A stretch of 46,258 nt of DNA. Origin: a virus. This document shows positions 23,941-36,400 of this stretch, piece after piece. The DNA lies in the IMG/VR virus record IMGVR_UViG_3300032268_000986, positions 1 to 46,258 of that record. One strand, 5' to 3'. Positions within the stretch are counted from its first letter, which is position 1; each line of letters opens with the position of its first letter. A model generated the notes under the pieces. The model was not told the origin of the DNA. It ran no database searches and saw nothing but the letters and a program-made list of their open reading frames with translations. A program made the translations under genes and the position numbers.

Positions 23941-23967
23941 AAGCACAAGGCTTAGAGAAATACAACC

Positions 23968-26900
23968 ATGGCAATTACCACTAGACAAACAGCTATTTTT
24001 GGAGTTGAAGACTGGAAACAGATCTATCAAACATATCGAGAAGCTGATTTTCAAAGTTACGATTTTGAAACTCTACGCAAGAGTTTTGTAGATTACTTGC
24101 GTCTGTACTATCCCGAGACCTTCAACGACTACATTGAGTCCAGTGAATTTATTGCTCTCTTGGATGTTATTGCATTCATGGGGCAAAGTCTTGCGTTCCG
24201 CACAGATCTAAACACTCGCGAAAATTACATGGACACCGCTGAACGTCGAGATTCAGTTGTGCGCCTGGCCAACTTGGTTAGCTATACTCCCAAAAGAAAT
24301 ACCGCTGCCCAGGGCATGCTCAAGGTTTTTTCAGTTAGCACAACTGAAAACGTGGTAGACTACAACGGTGTAAATCTCAGCAACGTCACAGTGGACTGGG
24401 CTGATCCTACAAATCCAGACTGGCAAGAGCAGTTTGCTGCCATCATCAATGCCAGCCTTGTAGATACTCAACGTGTGGGCCGTCCAGGGAACCGACAAAC
24501 CATTTTGGGTGTGCGCAGCGACGAATATTCTATCAATTTGGTTCCAGGATATCTACCAGTGATTCCCTACACTGCCACAGTAGACGGACTTAACATGCCG
24601 TTTGAAGCAGTCACTTGTACATCAGTTGGCGAAGATTATCTTTACGAGCCACCGCCACAGTCCAATGTGCCCTTTAACATGATATTTCGTAATGATCAAT
24701 TGGGTTTTCAAAGTGCCAACACTGGTTATTTTTTCATGTTCAAACAAGGCACCTTGATCAACCAAGACTTTAATCTCGCAGAACGTATTTCTAATCGCAC
24801 TGTCAACATCAACGTTGACGGTGTCAACAACGAAGACCGTTGGCTGTTTCAATTGGACACAGTGGGCACAGTCAGCCGAGAATGGGCCTATGTTGAAAAC
24901 ATCTACTCAGCTGCGGCCGAACAAGTCGCCACAAGTCTGCGCCCAATTTACACAGTGACCAGCCGGGCCAACGATCAAATCACACTGGTGTTTGGCGATG
25001 GTGTATTTTCAGAAATTCCTGTGGGCACATTCCGTGCCTATGTTCGTGCATCAAACGGGTTGCAATACATCATCAATCCTGAAGAGATGCAAAGTGTTAC
25101 ACTGCCAATCACCTATAGATCTCGTACTGGCAACACTGAAACCATCACATTCACCTGTGGCATCACTCAACCAGTGAGCAACAGCCAAGCACGTGAGCCC
25201 ATTGAAGAAATCAAACAACGTGCGCCAGCTCGTTACTATACTCAGAACCGCATGGTCAATGGTGAAGACTACAATCTGTTTCCTTACACACAATACAACA
25301 GCATTGTTAAGAGCAAGGCCTTGAATCGTGCCAGCATTGGTACCAGTCGTTATCTAGACCTTGTGGACAACACTGGCAAGTATTCAAGCACCAACAGTTT
25401 TGGCAGCGATGGTGCTATTTGGCAACAGTTGATCTTGCCCACAATATTGTTTTCTTGGATCAATCGCAATGACATTGCAGACGTAATTACCAACCAGTTA
25501 CAGCCAGCCATTCTTGGCCCAACCATGCTGCAATTCTACTATGATCAATTTCCACGACAAGATATCAACACCGGCAGCACACTGGGAACTACTTGGCAAC
25601 AAAGCACCACACTGGCCAATGAAACCACTGGCTATTTTAAAAACGCCAGTGGTACACCAATTCCAGTTGGATCTAGCCTGTTCCCCACTGACCCATTGTA
25701 TTTTGTCAACGTTGGAGCCTTGATCAAATTCACTGCCCCAACTGGATATTATTTTGACAGCAACAATCGATTGGTACAAGGCACACCCACACGAGCCGAC
25801 GAGCGCCTGGAGGTCTGGGCCAGTCCCATAAGCATCACTGGTGAGGGAGACAACGGCGGCGTTGGCAATCTTACCAATGGTTCTGGACCTGTGGCCTTGA
25901 ACAATTTTGTGCCCACTGGTGCTGTTGTAGACAGTATTATTCCATTGTTCATAACTGATCTTCCGCTGTCACTAGAACAGGCCATGACCGAACAAATTGT
26001 GTTGTATCGTAATTTTGGACTGGGCTATGACAACGATGGCACAATCACAGGCACACCTTATACCTGGTACTTGATTACCAGTACCAATCTTGATGCCGAC
26101 GCAGACTTCAGTCTTGACAACGCAGGCAGCACTGCTGGTACCAATCAAGATGCATCATGGTTGATTCAGTTTGTGGTGCAAAATCAAAACTACACCATCA
26201 CTTTTCGTGGCCTGGCCTATTACTTTGGTTCAGTACTACAGACGCGATTTTTCTACTACGACGGACAAAAAGTCTATGACAGCCGTACTGGCACCGTGAT
26301 CAAAGACTTTATCAACGTGTTGGCCGTGAACACCTTGCCCAACTCAACTGATCATTTGCCTGGTGATGTGTATGCCACCATTATTGGTCAACCAGTTGAA
26401 AGTGATGGCTACGTGGATGATTTCCAGGTCCTGGTCAGTTATCGGGACAGTGACGATGACGGAGTTCCTGACAACCCTGACTTTTTCAGTGAAATTGTGG
26501 GAGCCATACCTGAAACACCAACTGCAAGTTCGCCCTGGGTATTCTTGCAACAAACAGTGGACTTTGATAACCTACAACGTTATCTACTGGTTGAGCCAGG
26601 GCGAGTCAATGCTGACTACGCCACGTATGACGACATTGAATTGGTCAAGAACGAGTGGAGTCCAGGACAGATTTTTTATGCCTACAGTGCCGGCACATTC
26701 TGGTTGTTGAGTCTTAGCACCGCAGGCGTTCGCGATCTAGTTCAACAATCTGGATGGATTGCTAGAAATGGCCGTTCGGCCTTGTACTATCAATATCGAC
26801 ACAATGCACCCTTGGTAAATCGCATTGATCCAGGCACCACCAACATCATTGACCTTTATGTTGTGACATTGGCCTATTACACTGCATATCAAAACTGGAT

Positions 26901-27414
26901 CAAAGATACCACCGACACTGTTCCCGAACCATCGCAGCCCACAATTGATGAACTAAGCACAGCCTATCAAGGCCTGCAGGATTACAAAATGCTGAGTGAC
27001 AATATTGTGTTGAATTCTGTAACTTTCAAACCACTGTTTGGTGTCAAGGCAGCACCAGAACTTCGCGCTACTATAAAAGTCATACGTGCTCAAAACAGCA
27101 CAGCCAGCACCAGTGAGATCAAGAGCTCGGTTGTAGCGGCCATGAATGATTATTTTTCTATTGACAAATGGAATTTTGGAGACACATTCTATTTTTCAGA
27201 ACTAGCAGCATTCTTGCATAGAACACTGGGAACCATCATATCATCTGTGGTCTTGGTACCGTTAAATACACAAAAGAGTTTTGGTGATTTGTATGAAATA
27301 CGCAGCCAGCCCAATGAAATTTTTGCAAACGCTGCAACCATTGCCAACATTGACGTGATAGAAGCATTGACTAGTACCAACCTACGTACTGCCCCTGGTA
27401 GCGGAGTAATTTAA
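23968..27414 (+). CDS. 6: Baseplate wedge protein gp6
   Basis: The N-terminus is clearly gp6-like: DWKQIYQTYREADFQSYDFE, then FVDYLRLYYPE, SSEFIALLDVIAFMGQSLAFR and ARRDSVVRLA-type (AERRDSVVRLANLVSYTPKR). gp6 forms the wedge iris that opens during sheath contraction. With 1148 residues it exceeds T4 gp6 (660), the extra sequence being mostly in the middle and beta-rich, including VSYRDSDDDGVPDNPDF (about residues 827-843), which resembles a calcium-binding Asp-rich loop. The stop overlaps the start of the giant gene by one base. Confidence 0.9.
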   Translation: MAITTRQTAIFGVEDWKQIYQTYREADFQSYDFETLRKSFVDYLRLYYPETFNDYIESSEFIALLDVIAFMGQSLAFRTDLNTRENYMDTAERRDSVVRLANLVSYTPKRNTAAQGMLKVFSVSTTENVVDYNGVNLSNVTVDWADPTNPDWQEQFAAIINASLVDTQRVGRPGNRQTILGVRSDEYSINLVPGYLPVIPYTATVDGLNMPFEAVTCTSVGEDYLYEPPPQSNVPFNMIFRNDQLGFQSANTGYFFMFKQGTLINQDFNLAERISNRTVNINVDGVNNEDRWLFQLDTVGTVSREWAYVENIYSAAAEQVATSLRPIYTVTSRANDQITLVFGDGVFSEIPVGTFRAYVRASNGLQYIINPEEMQSVTLPITYRSRTGNTETITFTCGITQPVSNSQAREPIEEIKQRAPARYYTQNRMVNGEDYNLFPYTQYNSIVKSKALNRASIGTSRYLDLVDNTGKYSSTNSFGSDGAIWQQLILPTILFSWINRNDIADVITNQLQPAILGPTMLQFYYDQFPRQDINTGSTLGTTWQQSTTLANETTGYFKNASGTPIPVGSSLFPTDPLYFVNVGALIKFTAPTGYYFDSNNRLVQGTPTRADERLEVWASPISITGEGDNGGVGNLTNGSGPVALNNFVPTGAVVDSIIPLFITDLPLSLEQAMTEQIVLYRNFGLGYDNDGTITGTPYTWYLITSTNLDADADFSLDNAGSTAGTNQDASWLIQFVVQNQNYTITFRGLAYYFGSVLQTRFFYYDGQKVYDSRTGTVIKDFINVLAVNTLPNSTDHLPGDVYATIIGQPVESDGYVDDFQVLVSYRDSDDDGVPDNPDFFSEIVGAIPETPTASSPWVFLQQTVDFDNLQRYLLVEPGRVNADYATYDDIELVKNEWSPGQIFYAYSAGTFWLLSLSTAGVRDLVQQSGWIARNGRSALYYQYRHNAPLVNRIDPGTTNIIDLYVVTLAYYTAYQNWIKDTTDTVPEPSQPTIDELSTAYQGLQDYKMLSDNIVLNSVTFKPLFGVKAAPELRATIKVIRAQNSTASTSEIKSSVVAAMNDYFSIDKWNFGDTFYFSELAAFLHRTLGTIISSVVLVPLNTQKSFGDLYEIRSQPNEIFANAATIANIDVIEALTSTNLRTAPGSGVI

Positions 27415-30400
27415 TGGCCAGCACTGTTCGTTCTGTAGATTTTCTACCAGAGATTTTTCAAACTGATGCCAACAAGCAATTCTTGGCAGCCACACTGGAT
27501 CAGTTGATTCAAGAGCCCAAGTTCAAAAAGACTCAGGGCTTCATTGGCCGCACCGTGGGCCCAGGTGTAAACCCCAATGACAAATATGTAGTTGAACTTG
27601 ACAAAACACGAGCTGACTACCAACTTGAAGTTGGTGTTGTGAGTCTCAAGCCTGACACCGACGATATTCAGACAGTGATCACGTATCCAGGCATCAATGA
27701 CGCTGTGGCACAGCAAGGTGGTATTACCACACGGCCAGATCGTTTGTATTCAAGTGAATTTTATTCTTGGGATCCGTTTGTTGACTTTGATACATTTATC
27801 AACTTTTCACAGTACTACTGGCTGCCCACTGGCCCTGACGCAGTAGATGTAGCTGCCACCGGTGTGCCAGCCAGTGATAATTTTGTTGTGACTCGTGAAA
27901 ACGGTGCGTACACATTTTCAGGCCTTGCCGGTGAGAACCCCACTATTGAATTGTTACGCAACGGCAATTACACATTTCAAGTTGCACAAAACAACAAAGA
28001 AACTGTCAACTATCGTGTACGAAATTCAGGCAACAGCAGCTATACCATTAATTATGAAGCCAATCCTGCACTGACCTTGGCTCGTGGTAACACCTATGTT
28101 TTCAATCTAAACCTTACTGGTGATTATCCCTTTTGGATCAAAACTGAACCATCAACCGGCCTGGGTGACATCTACAGCTCTGGAGTCAGTCGCAATGGCG
28201 CAGTAACAGGATTGATCACATTTGTGGTGCCACAGGATGCGCCAGATACCTTGTACTATTCGGCACAGACACAGAGCAACATGAATGGTGTACTCAACAT
28301 CGTTGATGGTGTGCCTGGCACAGGACCTGGTTTTTGGATTCAGTCAGCACCTGGTGTAAGCGGACAATTACCTGCTACTCCCAACATAAGCAGTCGTGAA
28401 GTTTTGGGAGTGATCAACAACGGTGAAGATCTTGGTACTGTGACATTCAATGTGCCTAGTAAAACTGCCCAGGAATTTTATTACAATCTGACCAACATTG
28501 GTGTGGTCAACCTGATCACTGATCTTCAATTTGATCAAATCAACAACCAGCCAATTGCATCGTTTATTGCTCAATACGGCGGCATTGACGGAGTAACCAA
28601 CCTCAATGGTCGTACTCTGATATTCGACAACTACAATCCAAACATCACTGATGCTGAAACCACTGGGTGGCAACGCACCACATTGTATGATCCCTTGATT
28701 GAATCATCGGCCAACAATGGGTTACCTGGCAGCTTTGACAGTATTCCTTATGATCAGGTGACAGATATCCCGCCAGAAGATCGTTATCAAATCTGGCAAA
28801 TTACCTACAGCAACATTGGTGGCGAGCTATACCTTGAACTCAATAAGATTACTGACATTGCGCCCTTGGAAAAGTTTAACATCAACTATGGTAATGTCTA
28901 CAGCAGTACTCAGTGGTACAAGGACAATGACGGACTGATCAAACAGATTCCTGCATTGACTGCCATTCAAGATACAGTGTATTATCAAGACGGCACAGAC
29001 CCGTCTATTTTTGGTCGCATCAAACTGCTGGATCAAACACAGCAGTCCACCTTGTTTGTTGACGAAATCATTGGCAAGAAAAATTACACCGCAGCCAATG
29101 GTGTGGTGTTTACCAACGGTCTTAAAATTATATTTCGTGGTGATGTGGAACCAGCCACGTATCTCAATACTGAATACTATGTGTCTGGAGTTGGCACAGC
29201 AATTGAATTATTGCCAGTTTCTAATTTTATCACTCCTGAAACCTATGTGCCTGAAACCAACGACTCAGGCCTGCCCATTCCCGAAGATCTAGATTACTTG
29301 ACCATTGATCGAAGTGCGCAGAATCTCAATGCCTGGAGCCGCAGCAATCGTTGGTTCCACGTTGATGTGATCAGCGCCACCTCTAGATACAATAACACCA
29401 CAACAGTGCTGGACAACAACTATCGTGCCAAGCGCCCAATTATTCAGTTCCGTCCAGACATTCGTTTGTGGAACATGGGCACACAGGGCAAGCAACCAAT
29501 TGATGCAATTGACTTTGAAGAAACTGATGCACTGTCAAATGTAAACGGACAACCCAGTTACACAGTCAACGGATATAGTTTGGTTCAGGGTTCTCGAGTG
29601 ATTTTTGCAGCTGACGAAGACGCTGATGTCCGTAACAAAATCTATGTGGTGAATTTTATTTCGCCAGATTCAGCGTTGCCGCTGCCCGCTCCACTGACCG
29701 CACAACCCTACATCAATTTGGTACCAGCCAGTGACGGCGAAGTCTTGCTTGATCAATCAGTGGTGTGTTTGTACGGTACAAACACCACTGGAATAACCTT
29801 TTGGTTTGACGGTACTGAATGGACTCAAGCACAACAAAAAACTGGAGTACAACAAGCACCATTGTTTGATGTGTACGATCCTGATGGCATCAGTTTTGGT
29901 AACACTACCAAATATCAATCCACTACCTTTGCCGGCAGCAAGTTGTTCAGTTACGCTGTGGGAGATACCAATATACTGGACCCAGTGCTGCAATTCCCAT
30001 TGCAGTACCTCAACATCAACAACGTTGGTGACATTGTATTCCAAAACAATTTATACAAAGACACATTCTTGTATGTGCAAGACAATGTCAGCGTTACATC
30101 AGACATCAGCTCAGGATCAGTTCGTGAATATATTGATAGATTGACATATCAGTTGTTGATTGGCTGGCAAACTGCGGTATCACCTACCACAATGCGTCAG
30201 CAGTTTAAATTCACCTATACCACTGCAACTCTCAAGCTAGATGTCAAAGTAGTAGATGACAACACAGTGCCGCCAATACAGCTTTATGTTGGCAGCAAAT
30301 TTCAAGAGCCCAGTGTCTATACCTACACCACCACGGACAACAGCACCACAATTACTCTGTTGAATACCTATGTGATTGGTGATGTGATTGAAGTTGCGGT

Positions 30401-33400
30401 GCTTAGTGATCAAGTCAGTCAAGTGGCATTTTATCAACCGCCATTTAACCTGGAAAAAAATCCACTCAATGGCAACAGCGATGCCTTCACACTGGGCACA
30501 ATTCGAACTCATTATGAAAGTATTTGTGAAAACTTGCTGACCTTGAATGGTGCAATCAATGGTCCAAACAATTCGCGAGATCTAGGCAACTTGGTGCCAT
30601 ATGGACAGATTATTCTGCAACAGAGTGCGCCGGTTACCATGGCTGGATACTTTCTGAGATCAGACAAGTACAATATATTTGGCGCCTTGCAATACAACAG
30701 CCGTGAGTACACCAAATTCAAAGCCTTGATGCTGGATGCAGTGACTCGTCAGACCATTAATTTCCAAACACCCAGTGAGATTCTCAACACAGCAATACAA
30801 GACATCACTGTTGGACGAGTTGAAACACAACCATTTTACTGGAGCGACATGCTGCCCCAGGGTGCTGTGTACACCAGCACCACATACACTGTGACCGTGA
30901 TCAGCACCAGCACATTTGACACTGTGCAAGTGTATGACTACACTTCAGCCAATTATCTTGGATTGTTGGTTTACTTGAATAATCGATTGCTGGTGCGTGG
31001 GGTAGACTATGTGGTAGCAACTGATGGCCCACGGTTTACAATTCTAGTACCCTTGGCCGTGGGCGACGTGGTGTTGGTTGATGAGTACGCATCCACAGCC
31101 GGCAACTTTGTTCCCAATACTCCCACTAAACTGGGATTGTACCCTGCCTGGCAACCAGCCGTGATTCAGCAACGTTCAAGCAAAGGATACATCACAGGTA
31201 TTCTAGGCCACGACGGCAGCTTTACACCGGCGTTTGAAGACATTCGTGATCAAGTGTTGCTGGAGTTTGAAACCCGTATCTATAACAATTTAAAGCTGGA
31301 TGGTAATCCAGTTCCAATGACAATTTACGATGTGTTGCCTGGACAGTTTCGCGACACCGGATATACCTATGCTGAAATAAACAATATTTTTGCCGGCGAT
31401 TTCATGAGCTATGTGGCCTGGAACAAACTGGATTACAAAACGCAAGCATATAATTCCACCAATTCGTTTACCTACAACTACAGTGGCAGTCAAAACAAAC
31501 TTGACAACGAAAATTTGCTGGGCGCCTGGCGCGGCATCTATCGTTATTTCTATGATACTGAACAACCTCAGCTAACTCCCTGGGAAATGTTGGGCTTATC
31601 TATCAAGCCCACCTGGTGGGAGTCCACATATGGTGCGGCACCGTACACTCAAGACAACTTGGTGTTATGGGATGACCTAGAAGCCGGCTATGTTCGAGAT
31701 CCAATAACTCCTTACTACAAACCAGAATTTGCTAGACCAGGATTGACCAGAGTCATTCCCACTGGCACTGAAGGTGACTTGTTGAGTCCGTTTGAGTCTG
31801 TGGTTGGCAATTACAATGCCATCACATTCCAAAAATCCTGGGCCCTAGGCGATGGTTCTCCTGTGGAAGCTTCATGGTGGAACAGTTCCAGCTATCCATT
31901 CTCGGTCATGCATGTGCTGGCAGTCACACGCCCAGCCAAGTTCTTCTCACTGTTTGCTGATCGAGATCTGTACCGTTACAACACTGACTATCAGCAATAT
32001 CTTTACAACAATCGATATCGCTTGGATGCCAATGGCATTGAGGTATATGGCAACGGCGTCAGCAAGGCCAGTTTCGTTGACTGGATTGTGGATTACAATC
32101 GTCAAACTGGAGTGGATTCCACAGATGATCTCACTGCGGATCTCAAATTTTTGGATGTGAGATTGTGCTATCGCATGGCCAGTTTTTCAGACAAACAGTA
32201 CATCAAACTGTACACAGAAAAGTCCAGCCCCAACAGCACCAACACTGCATTGCAAATACCCGATGAAAGTTATGATCTGTTGTTGTACAAAAATCAACCA
32301 TTTGATCGAATCAATTACAGCGCAGTTGTGGTACAACAAACACCTGGTGGTTATGCAGTGTTTGGTTACAGTACTGTTAGCCCGTACTTTGAAATTGTGC
32401 AGAGCAAGGCCACTGGCCAGTTGCAGACCATCTCAGCTGGCGGAGTCAGCGTTCAAGTTCCAACTCTTTACACCGACACCGTGGTGCAAGTGCCGTATGG
32501 ATTTGTATTCCCCAATCAGTCCGGTGTAGTTGATTTCTTGTTGTGCTATGGTCGATTGATGCAAAGTCAGGGCCTGACATTTACTAACTATGCCAATGGA
32601 TATCTCTTGGACTGGCAACAAATGTCTCGTGAATTCCTGTACTGGAGCACACAAGGCTGGGAAGACAATGCCTTGATCAATCTCAACCCCTTGGCCAACA
32701 AATTGTCAGTCACTAGCCCAGGCTTAATTGTGGACAGCATACGAGTTCAAACCACTGATGATATTTTACTGGATCAGAATCGTCGTCAACTGGACACACG
32801 CAGTCTAAACATTGTTCGACTGGATAACACATTCACTGCCGAACCACTGACTGGGCAAACTCTCAGTTATATTGACCTGAGTTTTACCACTTACGAGCAC
32901 ATGATTGTGCTTAGAAATCAAAGTGTTTTTGGCGACTTGATGTATGACCCAGTGACCGGGGCTAGACAGAATCGTCTCAACCTTGTGGCAGTTACCACCA
33001 CGGATTGGAACGGAACTGTCAACGCTCAAGGCTTTATTCTCAACCAAGACAACGTAGAAGAGTGGACTGGCCTGCGCACCTACAGCAAAGGTGAAATTGT
33101 CAAGTACAAGAATGTGTACTGGTCAGCCTTGACCATTGTTCAGCCCAGTACTGCATTTGACTTCAACGACTGGGTGCAAAGTGATTACACTCAAATTGAA
33201 CTGGGATTGTTGCCCAACTTGAGTAACAAAGCCAATCAATTGGCCAACAGTTACAACACCAATGCGGCCAACATTGAGTCTGACAATGATTTGCTGAGCT
33301 ACGGTCTAATTGGATTCCGACCACGTCAGTACATGGCAGCACTCAATCTTGATGATGTGAGTCAAATCAATATCTATCAACAGTTCCTGGGCAGCAAAGG

Positions 33401-36400
33401 AACTCAGCTCAGTGCTGAGTTGTTTGCTCGAGCCAACCTGGGCAAAGAAACTGGTGATTATGACATTTATGAAAACTGGGCAGTGCAACGTGCAGTGTAC
33501 GGCGCCAACGCCAACCGCAGCTTTTTTGAATTGCGATTGAATCGAGCCTTGTTGGATTCAAACCCAAGCCTGGTTCAAGTCACATACCCACAAGAACCCA
33601 GTCAAGCTGATCAACAGATATTCTTAAATGATGTTTGGCGTCAGAGTTATCGCTTGACATCGCCTGATATCTTGCCAACTACAACAGTTTTGCCAACTGA
33701 CATTGGGCTTCCCACTGCTGGATATGTCAATATTGATGATGCAGACATCACAGTGTTTAGCATCAACGATCCAGCCGATCTCAGTGCCAACCTTGACAGT
33801 ATACAAGTGGGCACCAGTATTTGGGTAGCCAAGATCAACGAATACGACTGGAATATCTATCGTGCTGACAATGTGCCCGGGCAAATTCAGCATGTTTGCG
33901 ATAATTTAAACGGCACAAGCCGAGTGATATTTTCCACAGCACATGGTTTAGTTGACGGCGACTATTTGATCATCAAGTATTTTGACACCGAAGTTGACGG
34001 CGTGTATCGAGTGCTTGGTGTGCCCAACATCAACACTGTGAACATTGCGTTTACTTTTACTGCTCCACGAGTGCAAGCAGATGCAATTGGTATTGGATAT
34101 ACCCTGCAGACCATGCGAGTAAGCCAGGCCAGCGATGTTGATAATTTGCCTTATGCTTTGAGAATCTTGCCTGGGGCAAGAGTCTGGGTGGACAATGATG
34201 GTGCTGGCCGTTGGGAAGTCTTAGAAAAACAAGATGTATTTTCAACTGTGGTAGGCCTCAGCCCAGTGCTGTTTGATGCCACGGAAAGATATGGTTACAG
34301 TGTAACACAAGCAGTGAATCGATTGGCTGCCCTGGTGGGTAGTCCACGATATGGATTCAACTTGTCTGCCAATCCCAAAGGTGGCGTGTACGTTTATGTC
34401 AAGAACTACAGTGATCAGTACACACCAGTAAGTCCCTTGGTTGCCGGCGACGCAATTCTTACTCTAGGCGCCACTGGTGTGCGTGGCTACGGCAATGCTG
34501 TGGACTTTGGCAATCAGACCTGGGCCGTGGCCGGAGCCAGCGCCAGTCTTGGCCCCAGTAGTCAAACCAACAACGGATATGCCTGTGTGATTTATCGCAA
34601 TCCTGTGTTGGGTCAGCCAGGAGTTATTCCTTATGCACAATGGCAATTGCTGACTCAGCCAGGTACTACCACAAGCACCACTCCGGGTGCTGGCGAGTTT
34701 GGTTACAGTGTGACCATGAGTCTTGATGAACGCTGGATGTACATTGGCGCACCAGGTCTAAATCTAGTGCATGCCTATGGTCGTGTGGATTGGCAAAACC
34801 AGGTTTTGCAATCAATCAGTGACGGCAGCACTGTCAGTTATGATATTTCTGATGTGATACAAATTGATCAAGCCACACAGCTACGTGTGTTGGTTGATGG
34901 TCGAGTGTTGACTCTGGGAGTTGACTACACAGTGAGTGGTGATTTTTCCACAGTGTTGCTGACCACATCGGCAGACCCTGCCGATGTAGTTGAAATACAA
35001 AGAAATTATATAGCAGTACTGCCAACCAATGGATCAACAGTGACATTTGATCTTGGCGACTATTTCTTTACGGCCAATAACATTTATTCATTCAGCGTCA
35101 CAGTCAATGATGCACTGTTGCGCCCCAATATTGACTATACTTTTAACATAGCCACACAAGTAGTGACTTTTCAAGCCACGTATCTGTCAACTGACATTGT
35201 GATTGTTACAGCAGAAAGCTATTTCAATTACGTCAACAGTGTGACAGTGGCTGGGCTTGCAGCTGATGCAAGATTTGGTCACAGCGTGTCTACCAGCACC
35301 GACGGCCGACAAGTCATAGTTGGTACTCCGTATGTCACTGTTGATGGCGAAACTCAAGCCGGCGCAGTGTATGTGTTTGATCGCAACGTCCAACGTTTCA
35401 CTGTGACCAATGCCAACGACAACACCTACACAGTGCTGGGTGCAACTACTCAGCCAGTGGCAGTGATACTCAATAATCAATTTTTGCTGAATGAGGATGA
35501 TGCAATTGCAGGCGCAGATGGCACATTTGCCATTGCAGGCTCCACAGTGACCATTAACGCAACGCTGTCAGTTGGCGATATCATTGAAATTGAAACCAAT
35601 CAATTTGTGCGGCAACAGAGCATTGTGCAAAATACTGTGGCTGATTTTTCCAACTATGGCACATCAGTTGACCTTTGCTTGTTCAATTGCAGCTTGTACA
35701 GCGGTGCACCACAGAGCAGTGCGCAAATTTTCAAAGGTGGCATTGTTGAACGCAATGTAAATCAAGCCCGTGTGTACGGCACCATCACGGCCACAGTGGC
35801 CAATCCTGTGCTCACAGTGGGCAACACCTTGCGAATCAACAATCAAGATGTGCTGATTCCAGCTGCATCAGGATCCACGACCAGTCTACAAGGTCTAGCC
35901 AACAACATCAACAGCCAGGTAATCAATGTCACAGCCGCTGTGAGTTCAACCGGTTTCTTGACCATAAGTGTCAAAAACAGCGGTGCCGCTGCACCTGGAA
36001 ATCGTTTGCAAGTTGCTCCAGGATCTGTGGGCACTGCCTACAGTGACCTTGGGTTTGAATGCTTTGTGTGGACACAAAATATACAAAGTCCCTACCCAAC
36101 TGAAATGGCACAGTTTGGACAGAGCATTAGTATCAATGACACTGCGGACGCCCTGGTAGTTGGAGCTCCAGCGGCATCCTTGTACCTTGAAATGTTGTTT
36201 GACGATGGCACCACAATATTTGATGGTAATTCCACTATATTCTTTACCTTGATTGCTCAGTGTGGTGCGGTGTACACATACGATTATCTGCCCAGCAGCA
36301 CAGATTCTGTGGCCAATCCTGGCATGTTTGTGTTTGGATCTCAAATTGGCAACAGCGATTTAACATCTCTTGCACAATACGGCTTTGCAGTCAACTACAC